This document shows, one piece after another, positions 50,531-63,200 of a stretch of 64,000 nucleotides of DNA. Source of the stretch: Varroa destructor (taxonomy: Eukaryota > Arthropoda > Arachnida > Mesostigmata > Varroidae). The stretch lies in NCBI RefSeq assembly GCF_002443255.2, contig NW_019211458.1, positions 29,788,485-29,852,484 of the forward strand, read 5' to 3'. The stretch's first letter is position 1. Every line of letters begins with the position of its first letter. Made by a program: the position numbers and the translations under genes. Below the pieces are notes generated by a model. The model had not been told where the DNA came from and did not search any database. It saw only the letters and a program-made list of their open reading frames with translations.

Positions 50531-51710
50531 TAGGTTTGTAAATGTGCTTTTCAGCAAAATCAATATGTTTCTCCTATCACACGTACAGCAGCATTTCGCC
50601 GTAGGCGTATTACAGAATGCCTAATCATCTCTCTTTGACCATGACGAATCTGGGTCTAGCTAGAAGCTTTATCCGCGACCAGATCCGCGCAGACTGTCAG
50701 GAGTGATTGTTGTTCGATGGGCAATGGCGTACACCTCTTTGTTTCCGAGTCCATCGATGACGGTCTCCTATAACAGATATTGTCGGATAAGGATCAACCT
50801 ACCGACCTTTGCCAGTAATTGCTAAATTGTCCAAAAACCTTCGAAAGTTGTCGTTTGAGATACATTTACACTGCATGGTCATGTACTGTTTGTAAAGTGC
50901 GGCTAATAATAATACTAACTTACCTGTATTTGCTTTGACGTGAAAGAAACAATATCTTATAACTCAATAAAATAAGTTAATTTAATTTAGCGACTATGAT
51001 GCGTACGGCAATGCGATTCAGGCAATTTTACTGAACCAACCGAATTTATAAAGTTGGCTTAGTGGTTCGTTAACGTCAAGTTAACTTCTCCAACAATTCT
51101 ATAGCCTTTATATTCGGTAAATATGTACTGTTTTAGATCAAACTCAAGTTTAGCGTCTATTTGACATTCGCACTTTGTTCTGTAAATACGAACGTGGACG
51201 GCATATAGCGTTCGCCTCCCTCACTGTGACCTGGGTGTCTGTTTTGTAAATACTTCCGCCAATAGTCGACCAAGCTTAATCGTTGCCATCTGTTAATGAC
51301 TAAAAATCATCATCTAGTTTGGGATAGGCGAACATTATGTGAGTCTCTTCCGATTTGGTTTTGCCGCCGTCACAGATTCAACATGAGCACGCGGCCTAAA
51401 CTGGCCTATCTATCAGTCTGGTGCTGTAAATAATTTGTGTTTGCATACGTGTGCGTCTTGCGGGACTCACGTGCTTCGAACGTAGAACACCTTCCTATAA
51501 TTAATTCTTGTCAATATCTTTCTCAGCCACAGCTGGACGAAGAAACCGCTTCAAATCTGTGCAGAAATGTGTGCGATTATGGTAAACGTATGCTGGCCCA
51601 AGCAGGTTATAACTTTTAGAGCGCCATATGCATAACGGGCAGAAAGCGGCAACAGATTTGTTACGGCATACGTTACATGTACTTTATTATATATTGAAAC
51701 ATTACATATA
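50531..51710. other. Non-coding stretch
   Basis: On the minus strand a perfect CAG|GTAAGT donor-like 9-mer lies at about 50,919-50,927, without a convincing open exon leading to it. Nothing else is recognised. Confidence 0.45.
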
Positions 51711-51728
51711 TTTTCCTTACAGGTAAGT
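51711..51728 (+). other. Candidate recursive-splicing ratchet point
   Basis: The sequence reads TTTTCCTTACAG|GTAAGT: a pyrimidine-rich acceptor whose AG (51,721-51,722) is followed immediately by a perfect donor starting at 51,723, leaving a zero-length exon. This is the architecture established for recursive splice sites in long fly introns, where the intron is removed in steps and the 5' site is regenerated at each one. Branch-point-like ATTAC lies upstream at about 51,701. The following GTAAGTACTTAC is itself palindromic. No exon-like open frame is attached, as expected for a zero-nucleotide exon. If functional, this position lies within a very long plus-strand intron. Confidence 0.35.
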
Positions 51729-51844
51729 ACTTACTTAGGTAAGCTTACAGGGTCTCGTTCGAGTCCGTGGTCGAGCTCAATGTAAAGGGCTGACGCTGTG
51801 GTTTCCGATGACGGTATCCGATACCGACACAACGTAACAACACA

Positions 51845-51884
51845 CAAATGAACTTATGGTTTCCTTTCCAAATGAACTTATGGT
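51845..51884. repeat. 24-bp-period direct duplication with exact 16-bp core
   Basis: The 16-mer CAAATGAACTTATGGT occurs at 51,845-51,860 and again at 51,869-51,884. A third partial copy (CTTATGGTTTTC) follows directly. An exact 16-bp repeat this close is very unlikely by chance, so it is a real local duplication. Confidence 0.85.
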
Positions 51885-52271
51885 CTTATGGTTTTCTTCC
51901 TTGAGCATCATAATAGTGACGATTATTGGGGCACTTGTTTCAATCGTAAAGGATAGATTTATTTAGTTTAACTAATTCCATCAATAATATAGTGTCCTAT
52001 AGGACTTTTCGTACGGAAACTTTGAACCCTTCTGTCTAATCGCAATATAGCCACGAGCGTTCACCTGGGACGCGCGTTGTTAGAAAGATGCGTGACGCAT
52101 AATTTTCCGGCAATCCGTCTCTAATAGCAGATCTGCCCTACATCTGGAATTTATTTACCAATGTCAAGAGCATATCCATGCCAATATTTGGCCGTAGGAT
52201 CCCAGAAACCATCGCTGAAAATCATTGTCGCTCCCACTCCACAATTTTGTCAGTACTAACTTTAAAAAAGC

Positions 52272-52287
52272 AAAAAAAAAAAAAAAA
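52272..52287. repeat. Poly-A, 16 nt
   Basis: Simple homopolymer, read directly. Confidence 0.95.
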
Positions 52288-52458
52288 GATTTGCAAACAT
52301 CTCGTACAAAAACGACTTTTTCTAAATTCATCTGATTAAAGTGATTACAAACGTTTATGGTAGCGCTTGTTACTTCAAATGCTACTCATATAGAAACTTT
52401 ACCTCAGAAATTATGGCATCAAATTGAATTATTAGGCAGGATCATATAACGAATATAC

Positions 52459-52472
52459 ATATATATATATAT
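52459..52472. repeat. (AT)7 microsatellite
   Basis: Seven AT units, read directly. Confidence 0.9.
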
Positions 52473-55400
52473 TTGCCATTATTAAAAATGTCTTAAGACG
52501 GATGATCTTGCCAGACTAGACTTAGTAGGTAGTTAGACAACACAATATTCGAGTTAATGGTAGTCAGCGTTAATAACAAGTGAGTAACTTATTTACTCAT
52601 GGTCCCGTAACCGTAAAATTAGGCTCTATGTTATGGTTATGTATCGCCTTTGTAGTACCGTTAAGGCCGTTTTCGCACTACGGGGTCAGAATGAAATAGA
52701 AACTATTATTTACACTTTAAGCGGTTAGACACGATGGCGTATAGTGAGGTTTCACGGTGCGCACGAGGTTTATGTGTAGATCCGCACAAATTTTAATTAC
52801 GGTCTTGTTACTTCCCACTAACTTTTACTGCTTCATCCATTAGGGTAGGAAAACTTTTAGCTGAAAGGGCGGACGAGGGTGTGCAATGGTCTGTACTGCT
52901 TGTCGCTGCATAACATTTATGCAATACATGCGAAAAGTGTCAGACAAACAAAGGTCTAATAATCTGTGTAATGGACCTGAGGAACCTTCAAAATCCATAC
53001 GATCTTGTTGCCTACTTATTTCTTTACATTTATGGCTAAGCTGTGCCAATGCAAACAGCGGAGGCGCATTTATAAAAGTCGTCTTTCGCAGCGGGTGTAG
53101 TTCCATACAGTTCGATCAGTTCTACATTAGCCAGTGTTTTGACCTAACTGCTTCCTCAGTCTGTCTGACCTTTGGTAAGGGGACCTCAACAAGGTAGCCT
53201 TTGTAGCGCTGCTCAAATGGACTTATTTTAACCCATCGCCATTGGACTTCGATTACAGAAGGGATCTTTGTATTACCTACCACGATTCCTACTGTTCAAA
53301 CGTACGCGCCTGCTAAAACGGTGCCTCAACAGACTTTTGACTCGTTTAACGACAAGTTACAAATATTCATTATTTGCGAAACGTCTCATCTACTTGTACA
53401 CGTCTGACATTATTTCCTGACTTGTCGTCGTCGTCGTTGTTGGCAGTACTCCTCTCCTCGATGTTATCTGTACTTCGTGCGAAGACCTAAATTCTGTTCA
53501 GTGATCTTCCTGTCTTCAAAGCGATTTGGTTTAAGAAGAAGTTACGGGAAAAAGTTTTATTTTCGCACCCCCTCCCGTGCTAACAAACTGATCTACATAG
53601 TTGGGTGGACATCGTGACGCAGTCGTAAAACACGAATCAGCCGTTACTATCAAAAGCGAAAAAAAAAACACAGAAAAACTCAGCTGTTGTAGCAAATCGC
53701 TAGCAGTGCCTTAACTTATGGTTCGGGAATCAGCAGTGCTTCAAAGGATCTAGCCGTTCTCGAGCTGGATGAACGGCTCGTTATTATCGTCTAATAATTT
53801 GGCCAACCGTTTTAGGATTTATGAAAGGTGGCAGGTAACAGAGATCTGTATGTTTTTGTTGGAGAAAATGGACCAATCCATTTTTTATAAGAAGGAAACG
53901 TCGATTTAAAACTTGATTATCACTAATTAACTTTTCGAAATGCACACGGTTCAGAAATTCAATGCAATTCGGATTGTTTCTTCGACCATACCTGAAAAGA
54001 CTAAAGGAACCGTATGAGACGGTTAAATATTGTTTTACATTTCATCGAACCTTTGTTAGGCAACCGAAAGAATAGAAAATTTTTCCACAGTCTTGGCTGT
54101 CTTAAAGTTACATTTTCACAGACAAACTGGGACCTAGTTACCCTAAAGTAAACGTTACGTTGTAATAGACTGGAAGAACTGGGTGGCCAATTCAATTGGA
54201 AATGTGTATATCTGTTAGGTTAAACAAAAACACCTTTTTGTGTGGTTGTTTTTCAAGGACATTTTAACGACTCAGTTGCGGATAATCACGATCACATATT
54301 AACGTTCGCCATGATTAATTATATGAAACAAATCAATACGATATCGATCCGACGAGCCACGATAGCTATGTAGGTTTCGGTCCAATCAGGCACGGCGCTA
54401 CCCTCCTCTCAACTGAAATGCAGCTCGTGTGTGTACTTGAACCCGGCCCCTATTCAAAAGCCGGCTTCAGACTGCACAATAGTACTTGACGTAAAATTAT
54501 AATCATATCTCCTTTGATTTAGTCCAGTGGCTGATCTTCTTGCACGTAATCGTTAGCGGCCCTTATAGCCCCATGTCAACGCCATATAAACTCACTGTGT
54601 GGGGCAACATGGCACATAGCTGTCTTCAACTGACACCTTCCCGAAAACGAGTCTATTGTAGTAAGCCCACCCCTGCCACGTGATAACTGAGAAGTATTAA
54701 ACTAACCTCCCACTTCCTCGTCACCGGTCGTGTGCAACGATGATAAGCTCTTCAGCAATGCTCTGATCATAGTAGCTTTAATAAAATTTCTATGTTTATT
54801 ACGCAGTGATTTCCATTTGTCTCTATAAAATCAAACATCAATGAAATATAGCATTTACTTACTATATACTGTACAAATGTACCTGTTCGAGCGCGTGTGT
54901 TCGATTATAATTCTCGAATCAAAGATACTATGACGAATTAATAGGTGGAGATATGGTTTATCCTCCATCAGAGACCTTCGAGCGGGCGTTATTGGTTGTA
55001 AGATTAGTGACTCCTGCATTATCTCGATAACCGTCACCCCTAACAGTTTTGTGTTTATAAGCGTACATGTCTATCATAATGTCGATTAGATTAGGAACTT
55101 ACCACGGAACTTTCACTCAGGAAACCAACATTGCATGGTTTTAAAGTAAGCTTCACTTAATGCGGAGGAAGTAATGCGTACGTCTACTAGATTCTCACAG
55201 TTAGGAAAATACGTTTACATGTGAAACTGTGCCATGTACAAATCTATCAAAAAGAAATATCACTAGGAGCATCTGTACAAACCATGACCCAAGAAGATCC
55301 GTTTTTTTGGCTCCACTTTGCCCGACCCATTTCCAAGCAGTAGATCGCATTCAACGTAATTAATGCGCTTGTTATAAGCTACGCCTGTGCGTGTACGGTT

Positions 55401-55790
55401 TACTTTTGCTCACTCTGTTTCTCTTAGTGTACGCCATAACAACAAAGGCATTCAATGCTTCATCATTTAATTGATCTTGAATACAAGTGGGTTCGATTGA
55501 AGCATCGATACGGTGACAGTATACAGGCATCTGGCAAATATTCTTCTGATATACACAATAATATTATATGCCACTTTTCTATGTTACCGTATTTTCAACA
55601 GGTATACGGGTGTCTGCGTCACCAAGGGCTTTCTTTCCAGACCCGTTTCCGTGCAACAGCAGCGAAAGTACTTTATATTCTATTCGTAACCCATACAACG
55701 GTACTCTACAGGTCTATGCGTCTTCACAAATCTACGTTAGCGTCTTCTGCTGCTTAAGGCGATATCGATTGTATCTATATGTTTTTTCAT
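52473..55790. other. Non-coding stretch
   Basis: A short (GTC)4 run lies at 53,424-53,435. A minus-strand acceptor-donor abutment with a weaker donor (TCTTTTCAG|GTATGG) lies at about 53,986-54,000. No gene or RNA gene is recognised. Confidence 0.45.
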
Positions 55791-55794
55791 ATAT

Positions 55795-55814
55795 ATTTTT
55801 GTTTCTCTCCACAG
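55795..55814 (+). other. Very strong 3' splice-site-like motif
   Basis: TTTTTGTTTCTCTCCACAG followed by G is close to the ideal metazoan acceptor. The frame starting at 55,815 is open for 45 codons (V-K-L-Q-R-R-A-G onward, basic then mixed) to a TAG at 55,950, so this could be the last coding exon of a plus-strand gene. A second frame, already open upstream, stays open for only 24 codons past the junction. The peptide is not recognised and no upstream exon was linked. Confidence 0.2.
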
Positions 55815-55952
55815 GTCAAACTGCAGAGACGAGCCGGAAGACACAGCGAACAGCAAGAGGCATCATTATTGCCTGTCATACTCAATAGCTTCGTCGGTAG
55901 ATGTACACATCTGAAAGTGATTGATTCGTGCGACAGAAAAGACAACTTGTAG

Positions 55953-56840
55953 ATGGCAGTTTGGCGTAGTAAGCCAGCCGACGTAAGCGTTACGGCAACA
56001 GATCGGCTCGCGCCGATACTGAGTGATACGGACAAGTCTGAAAATATGTAAACAACAAAAGACCCCACAATAGCCCTTATGTTACCAACGGTCTTTGCTT
56101 AGAGCGCCTCTTGTATAGTGTACACCGATGCTTTCTCCTGAAGCAACTGGCCATCGAGTTACTAAAGATGGATGCAGAAGCCTGGTGGGCACCGATAATG
56201 AGCAAGTATAACCGAATCTACTACTCCGTATCATATAGTTCCGTTTAAATATTGTCCACATCCTTTGGTAGCGGTCTGTCCGCGTATCCTCAACAATGAT
56301 TAGGCACAGCATTGTTGTACCAGTAGTTTAAGTAGTGTTTTTTTGTTACGTTACCAATATGTTCGTTCGATAGCGTTGTTGTACAGAGGCGCAGCGTCAC
56401 TCTCTTCGGGTATGGGTGCTACCATGGTAGCAGCAGTAGCCACGTTCATGGAGCACAGATGAGTATGTTTAACGTGAAAATGGTGCGTTAGAAAATTTGA
56501 CTAGTTTTCTTTGTTGACCTACGTGCGGCAAGCGGATTCTGTCGGGCTGTACATATGTCTCACTGTGACGATATATGCGGCCATCAGCAGAAACTATGCA
56601 GAGGCCTTGTTAGACGTAATCGCTAACAATAGTCGTTGTCGTTGGTGCGACCGTTAAGTAAGGCCACCTTAATCCTTAGCCGAAAATTTAGGCTAAATGC
56701 GAATAGGAAATGACGACGAGAATATGCCAGCCAGATTGACAGGGTACTGGCGGCCACAGCGAATTACGTTAGGATTAATAATTGTCTCATTGCATGTTGC
56801 CAACTCTCATCGAATTACTAGTATCTACCATTCTTCTTAT
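55953..56840. other. Non-coding stretch
   Basis: Nothing recognisable. Confidence 0.5.
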
Positions 56841-56875
56841 TACAGGGTGTTTGAAAAAATCTGTCCGACCCAGCT
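56841..56875 (+). mobile_element. Possible decayed DNA-transposon terminus
   Basis: TA followed by CAGGGTGTTTGAAAAAA is reminiscent of the TA target plus CAGGGTG-type inverted-repeat ends seen in some Tc1/mariner-like elements. That likeness is from memory of the general pattern and not from any search. I looked for the inverse end (CACCCTGTA) in the window and did not find it, and no transposase-like frame lies alongside. At most this is a solo or truncated end; it may be coincidence. Confidence 0.15.
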
Positions 56876-59721
56876 TTTTCTACAGCAGTACTATGTAGTC
56901 ATTCTATAATGAACCATAGTATTCTTCTTGCCTCGTCATCTACAGCGCGAGCGTGAGTTGTTTTAATGAGCACGGCTGATGTGATACTGTCTCTGTCTAC
57001 AGCATTGACTTCGTGGAGAAGACTGATTCTTATCGGCCATGCTGAATGTACCGAATATCCAATTAATAAGTCTCTCATGAAGTCTTCTCATGGGACTCAC
57101 GGGCTTTGCTGTTAAATTCGTCGGCTAGTTCTAGCCATGACATTGGGATAAGACATCAATTGGTAAATGAGTCACTTCACATACCTGATGAATTTTCTGA
57201 TTCAACAATTGAATTTCTACATAGAGGGCTAACTTCGAAGTGCGTGTGAATTCCGCTAACATGTTTTGTGCATTTGGTTTTGGCAAAATCATCTAAAAAA
57301 CAAGGCGACGATGTCGGGCTGTTCCGTTGATTGTCTTCAGAACATGTAATTGTGCCCTTTTTGCGCAGGAGTCGATAAATTCACAGAGACGTATAGTTAC
57401 GCGTATGGCCTTAAGTGGGATGTATTGGTGTTATGCTCCTAAGCAAGAATATCTAACTTATTACTAAACGGTAAAATCAATAGACGAACTCTACAAAGTT
57501 AAGCCTGTAAAAATATTGTGCTCTAATTTGAATTTTTAAATAGTGAAACATCGAATTCTACCTGGCTCGTAGTAATTCGCTGTTCTACAGCCTGCAGCGC
57601 ATCATGACGGCAGATATTTTAAATAGATGTACAGACTTTTTTAGGATACCTAATAACGCAAGGCGAGTACAAAGTGTGTACCGCAAGAGTTTGTACGAGG
57701 CCCAAAACTATACGGTCTAAGCAATAGTTGCACAGTATGAGACGAATACGTTACCGGTGAGCTCCGGTCTGCATAATGCGATCGCTCTTAAGCTTTTCAA
57801 AAAAGAATCAAAAAGCCGAATGCGCGCAGCCCATGGTTTCCGTGGCGATATTTTGAGAGACTCCAGATCAGAAATTTCTGAGGCACTCCAAGTAATCAAG
57901 GATCAACCATGAAAGATATACGTATTTGTGGCAAAGCTTTTGATCTGACCAATAAAAAGAGAGCATTCTGTGTTGATTTATGCTTACGCGTTTTTGTCGG
58001 GACCCAAAATGTTCCTCATACTATACGCAAGTTGAATGGTCAAGCGGCTACGTAAAGTTAGCTCCAAAGTCGTAGGGGTAAAGCGAAGCAAGGATATATG
58101 CTTCCAAGAACGCAAGGCTGTGCTAAGTTAAGAGAGGCGTTGCTTATAGTTTATGTTGTTACTTGAAGTGGGAAGCGAGTTCTTTGAAGGCCACCAAGCC
58201 GTAAGTCTTCAAACGCTTCTACAGGCCGACATCCTGTTCATCCTTTACTGGAAGCCTGCTGCGTCGCACATGTTCCATGATAGCTATCCGCATTTCAGTG
58301 CATTTTTCGGGATAGAGCTAAAAGTATAAAATGCTCATCGGTTTCACCTTATCAAGCCATTAGCACTACAGGACACTAAACGAGTCTGTATTGATAGTCA
58401 GCTATTCGTTTTCTGTCAGCGAGCAACGTCGACACAGGCTTCTAGAGGCGCACCGCCGCAGCCACTATCTTATCAGGATGTACATATCAGGACTAGTTTA
58501 CATTGCATCAATTGCCACAGGATATTGTCAAGGGTGTATCCATTTGTTTAGAATACCCTGCGCTAAATTCAGCTTGCTTCTGTACTACCATGCAAACGTA
58601 CACTCCTATTTTGCGTCTCATTACTGAATAGGGAATACCGAGAAAAAGAGATAGGAATTGCAATACCCCATCGAGACAAACAAATAAATTATAGTTCTCA
58701 GAGCTTTCACTTTTAAAAGCCGACACTCTGATGGATATAAAAAGTGCAGTATTGAAATACGTTGGATTTACCGATCGATGCCGTTGAAAGGTACTGTTGC
58801 GTGTTAGGAATCGGCTATCGCCTAACTGCTTTCAGTATACTGCCAATGAGGTTCTGTTCGTGTGCTTAACGTATCACTTCACGTGTACGTATTTAGGAAA
58901 TACTTCAACCGTCACTAGCAACAAAGTAAGTGGACATTACAATCTGGCATGGTCCGTAATGCTTTTTCTAAATTAAGAAGAGAAAATGTCGTTTTGTCGA
59001 AAACATAACAGATAGTAAAATATACAGGTTTACAAATAGCGAGAAATAGCCAATCAAACCCCAAACATAAATGCTCAAGTGGCTATTCCAATAGAAAAAA
59101 AACAGCTTCTTCAGTCTGTGTTCAACATTTTCATAGAGCTCTAATTATTTACAACCTCAGTAGCGAGTGTTTCGAAAATGTTTTGCAGTCGTTAGGACTC
59201 AGAGATATGCGATGAATCACGAGTTTAAAGGAACTACACATGCCATTGAGACCAATGACCGCTTTGCCATAAATACTTCGTATTGAATGAGAATAGTAGG
59301 ACGAGATTAGGGTGCCATTATGGAAAGGCGCATTTTTCATACCTATTCTATCGGTATAGGCGTTTGCGTGACAATGCTATTGTTATCTTTTATCTAAAAA
59401 ATTCTTCAATATTTTTAATACTTTGACTAAATGTCCTTCTAGTAATTATTCCGGCTTTGATGTTGATCTTCGAGTCATTCCTTAATTGCATTGCCCTTCA
59501 TTAACACAGGTTGTGTGGTAGCAGTCGTTGTCGTAACTTGAATGAACGTTCCCTGGTTTTTCTCCTTTGCTCCCTTCCCTCCACCATACACATATGATTT
59601 GTTTGCATTTGATATTGCGTACGTAGATATCTATTGACAGCGGAATAAAGCACAAGTTCCATGCTTTTTCGTTACTTCCAACCACATTCGAAAGGGCACA
59701 ATTAGCTCAATAAGAATTGCA
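56876..59721. other. Non-coding stretch
   Basis: Only short chance frames. A TATAAAAAG element at about 58,737-58,745 lacks other promoter support. Confidence 0.5.
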
Positions 59722-59744
59722 ATATATATATATATATATATATA
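59722..59744. repeat. (AT)n microsatellite, 23 nt
   Basis: Uninterrupted AT run, read directly. A plus-strand frame starting just upstream begins with Tyr-Ile repeats because of it. Confidence 0.96.
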
Positions 59745-60234
59745 GAAGAATGCTTAATGTGCTCTGTTCGTTAGAGTTAAGTAAACATTCGGCCTGCAAT
59801 TTCGTTTTTACTGAAGTGAAAATTAGACGTGTTAAAATCATGATACGGGGTCCGGTAGACGCGTTTCCGGCCACAGTAGGACAATTTGAACCTTGCTACC
59901 TGTTAGCCTATGGCAATGATTATAACTCGTATATTGGTGTTCTGCTAAAGTTGGGCTCATCCGACTGCGAAAAAGCCTAATTATCCGGTAGCAAAAATAA
60001 TTTACAAGTTATACATAGTCACATCGCGACTGTGTCCGACTCCACAGCTGAATGTGTCAATGATAGCGGGGTACAATCCAGTGACGATTATTTATAAGCA
60101 TCGGTTTTCCACCTTCGATAGTAATTTCGGAAGTTGCGCAAATTACTTGTAAACTTTTCTAACAACGGGTGCCATATAATTGATTTTCGCCTTTCTATCC
60201 CCTACCGTAATCTATTCAACAGGCGTTTCGCTAA

Positions 60235-60252
60235 CCCTACAGCCCCTACAGC
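60235..60252. repeat. Exact 9-bp tandem duplication
   Basis: CCCTACAGC occurs twice head to tail and is followed by CCC. Minor slippage product. Confidence 0.75.
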
Positions 60253-63200
60253 CCCCGTTTCAATAGACATGTTATCTTCATGTTGGCACCACCTCGTAGC
60301 TCGGTGCAAGTCACTGCAGTAATTAAGCTCAAACGGCTTACAATTATCAATCGCGGTTAACGGGCTTTACAACAATGACCGGTCACCCAATGCCCCTGCT
60401 CCTACCACCAACTCCGCTTGTACCTGCCAGGTCAGTAGCCCTTTACCAGTGCTGTTGTGTCATTCCGGTTGGATCTGATTCGTCAAGTAGTATTACTCGC
60501 ACCTCCCTATTTCGCCTCGAATTAAATCCATGCCAGCCATAGTTCTAGCAATGGCGATCTCGATATAAAGAGGCAGACAGCAACCTGTTCCGATTGACGG
60601 ATAGTCTCTTCTGCTACATACACTCAAAGAATGCCTTTCCTTTTTTTTTGGACCTGAAGCCTATGTTCCGCGCAAACACTGCATAGCAGCCGTTGTATCA
60701 TACTACCTAATCACCTATTCTTCTAGTGCTTCATTACTTTCTTAGACGGGGTCGAAATAATGCGAATGGCCTCTATCGGATTCCCCGCCATCCCTGATAA
60801 TGCGGCAACAAAAAAAGACACTGCGTGTTCATAGCTGGTCTATCGCGTAGTTGTAAAATGGCTGACATCGTCAATGGCGGAAGCCGCAATTTTCATACAC
60901 GTCAACGATGGAGAATTGCAGCCCACTGTAGAGGGAGAGCAAGGATTGTAAAAAAATAGTCAAACATCATTCACGATAAGGTTTTTCCCATCGGTGTCCT
61001 ACAGGGATCAAAATGACGAGAAACTTGCTATTACCGAATGTGATGGAAGAAAGCGGCTCAGGTTTGCACACTAGGAAGTAAACATGAGGTTAAACAAACA
61101 GGACGCGGTATAATTCAACTTGAAAAATTATAGAGGTATTGCATAGTATAGTCACTGCACCAAAAAGGAGGCAATCCGGAGCAGGAAAACGTGCGGATAT
61201 GCATATGAAATTATGTAGTTTTATTACTTTTCACAAGTAATGTTTGTAACAGAGCTAGAATAGCTGCTTACAGATTGGTCAGAAGCTGACTAAACCAGCA
61301 AAACTTACCAAATTTAAAAATGTTCAGAAAGAAGCTGACGTAGAAGGATGCTTGTCCGATAAATATGCGACTCCTATATGAACGTAGAATAAAAGCTACT
61401 AGCATGCATAAATCTCCTAAACAGTTTGAAGAACGACTGTCTATACAGAGGACGTCAATCTGGTATCGTGATGCCATAGAAATGATGATAACAATAGATG
61501 TACCTCAGTGTGAAATACCGTTCTTTAATTATATGATTAAACTTTCGTGATCGAGTTATGAATAACGGCTAATTTATTGATGATTCCTAAGCACTTTTTA
61601 AGGAATCGTTCTCGCCTCTTCTACAGCGAGCGCGTTCCGACTGAGTTCTAGGCGTACGCGTCGAATCAGCACAGGTGGCGCGTTTACACGTAAAAAAAAA
61701 ACGTTTTTCACGGTGTTGAAAAACCGTTTCCGTTTTCTGGGTAGTTTCTGAGTAACACATAAAATGAGATATGGTCTACTACATACATTTATTGAGCAGT
61801 AATTATCGGTTGCTGAGGTTGATATTGCATTATCGCGATAGGTACACCTATTAACACCAAATAATATGATGACATATCAATGGTTCTATAGGAACGGAAG
61901 ATATGACATTTCCTCTAGCTTACCATCAAACAGCGTTAGATACAAACGGAACGCGGTCTTTGACGCAGTGCAAAAAAAAGAAAAGCAATCCTGCTGGGTT
62001 TGTTCTGTTTTTCTGGGCTTTTGTTGCTGTATATCGGATAGGCTAGTTGCCCAGTTCGAAACCAAACCGATTCGGTCTGCTGCTTCTGTCGACGTTTTTT
62101 TGGTTTTCATGGTAAGGCGTCTCCTTCACCGATCGAACCCCAAAGCTGGAAAGATTTGACTTTCTGTTAGGGAACGGCGAGCGTGCACATGCACATATGT
62201 ATTGACCTAAACTGGCGCTCTTTGAGTGAAATCAATTCTGTATGGCGAACTCTACCGCGAACACATCTGAAGCCCCTTTGGTCTGAATAGAGGAGAACGG
62301 ACATGTACATGTGTTCCATATCGATGTAGTATAGCCTCAATAATGCAGAAGTACCCGTTATATAATGGGAACTATATTACCTGTATTGGGCATTCTTTAT
62401 GAAATATTCGGCAATTTATTCTGAAGTTGTTTTTTTCGCCTAGATTAACATAGGGCTTATGATTTACACACAATGTTTTCCTCTCTGGGGTTGTTACTAC
62501 GGGTCTGTTTAGGAACTGTTAACCATTATCCCAGTTTTTGTCTAAAACCCGTGCCATAACATGCAGTTTTCAACTGATAATGCCTCGTCGAGAAGAAACT
62601 TATCCATTCATATCAAGCATGATCAACTTTAAAAAATCTAGGATCATTTTTGCGAAAAATGGCTTCTTTCAATGCTTGTGGCAGACTGAAGCATACATCT
62701 TCTATTGACGCTTTTACGTAGCGCGTTGACAAATTTAGCTGGGATCTGAAGTAGTATGCGCTTCAATCAAGTCCTTTAAATAAACAGATAGTTACTAGAA
62801 TCTGCTACAACAGAAAGATGTCAGAATTGTTTATGATAACCTTGTGAAATATTGAAACAACAAATCAGATACGCTTTCTTTCTACTCCTGGCTAACAGTT
62901 TTCAGACGGTAAAAGTCAATCTGTTATTAACCTATATACTTCAATATATTTTGCCTTCAACTGTTACTTCGCAAAAAGGATGGACAATTTCTTAAAGAGC
63001 CAGTATTGCTCTGCGCTTCGAAAGGCCAACGTACGATAGTGTTATGCTTCCCTTCCATCATACGACGAGTACCATTATCACATTTCACGGTACGCTTTTA
63101 CACCTTTTTTACAATTGAATCATATTGTTGTAACGGCGCGTGAATTATTACCCACAATAGATGCAAGCGTGTGTCCCGTAAGCGTGAAACAAGCCATAGA

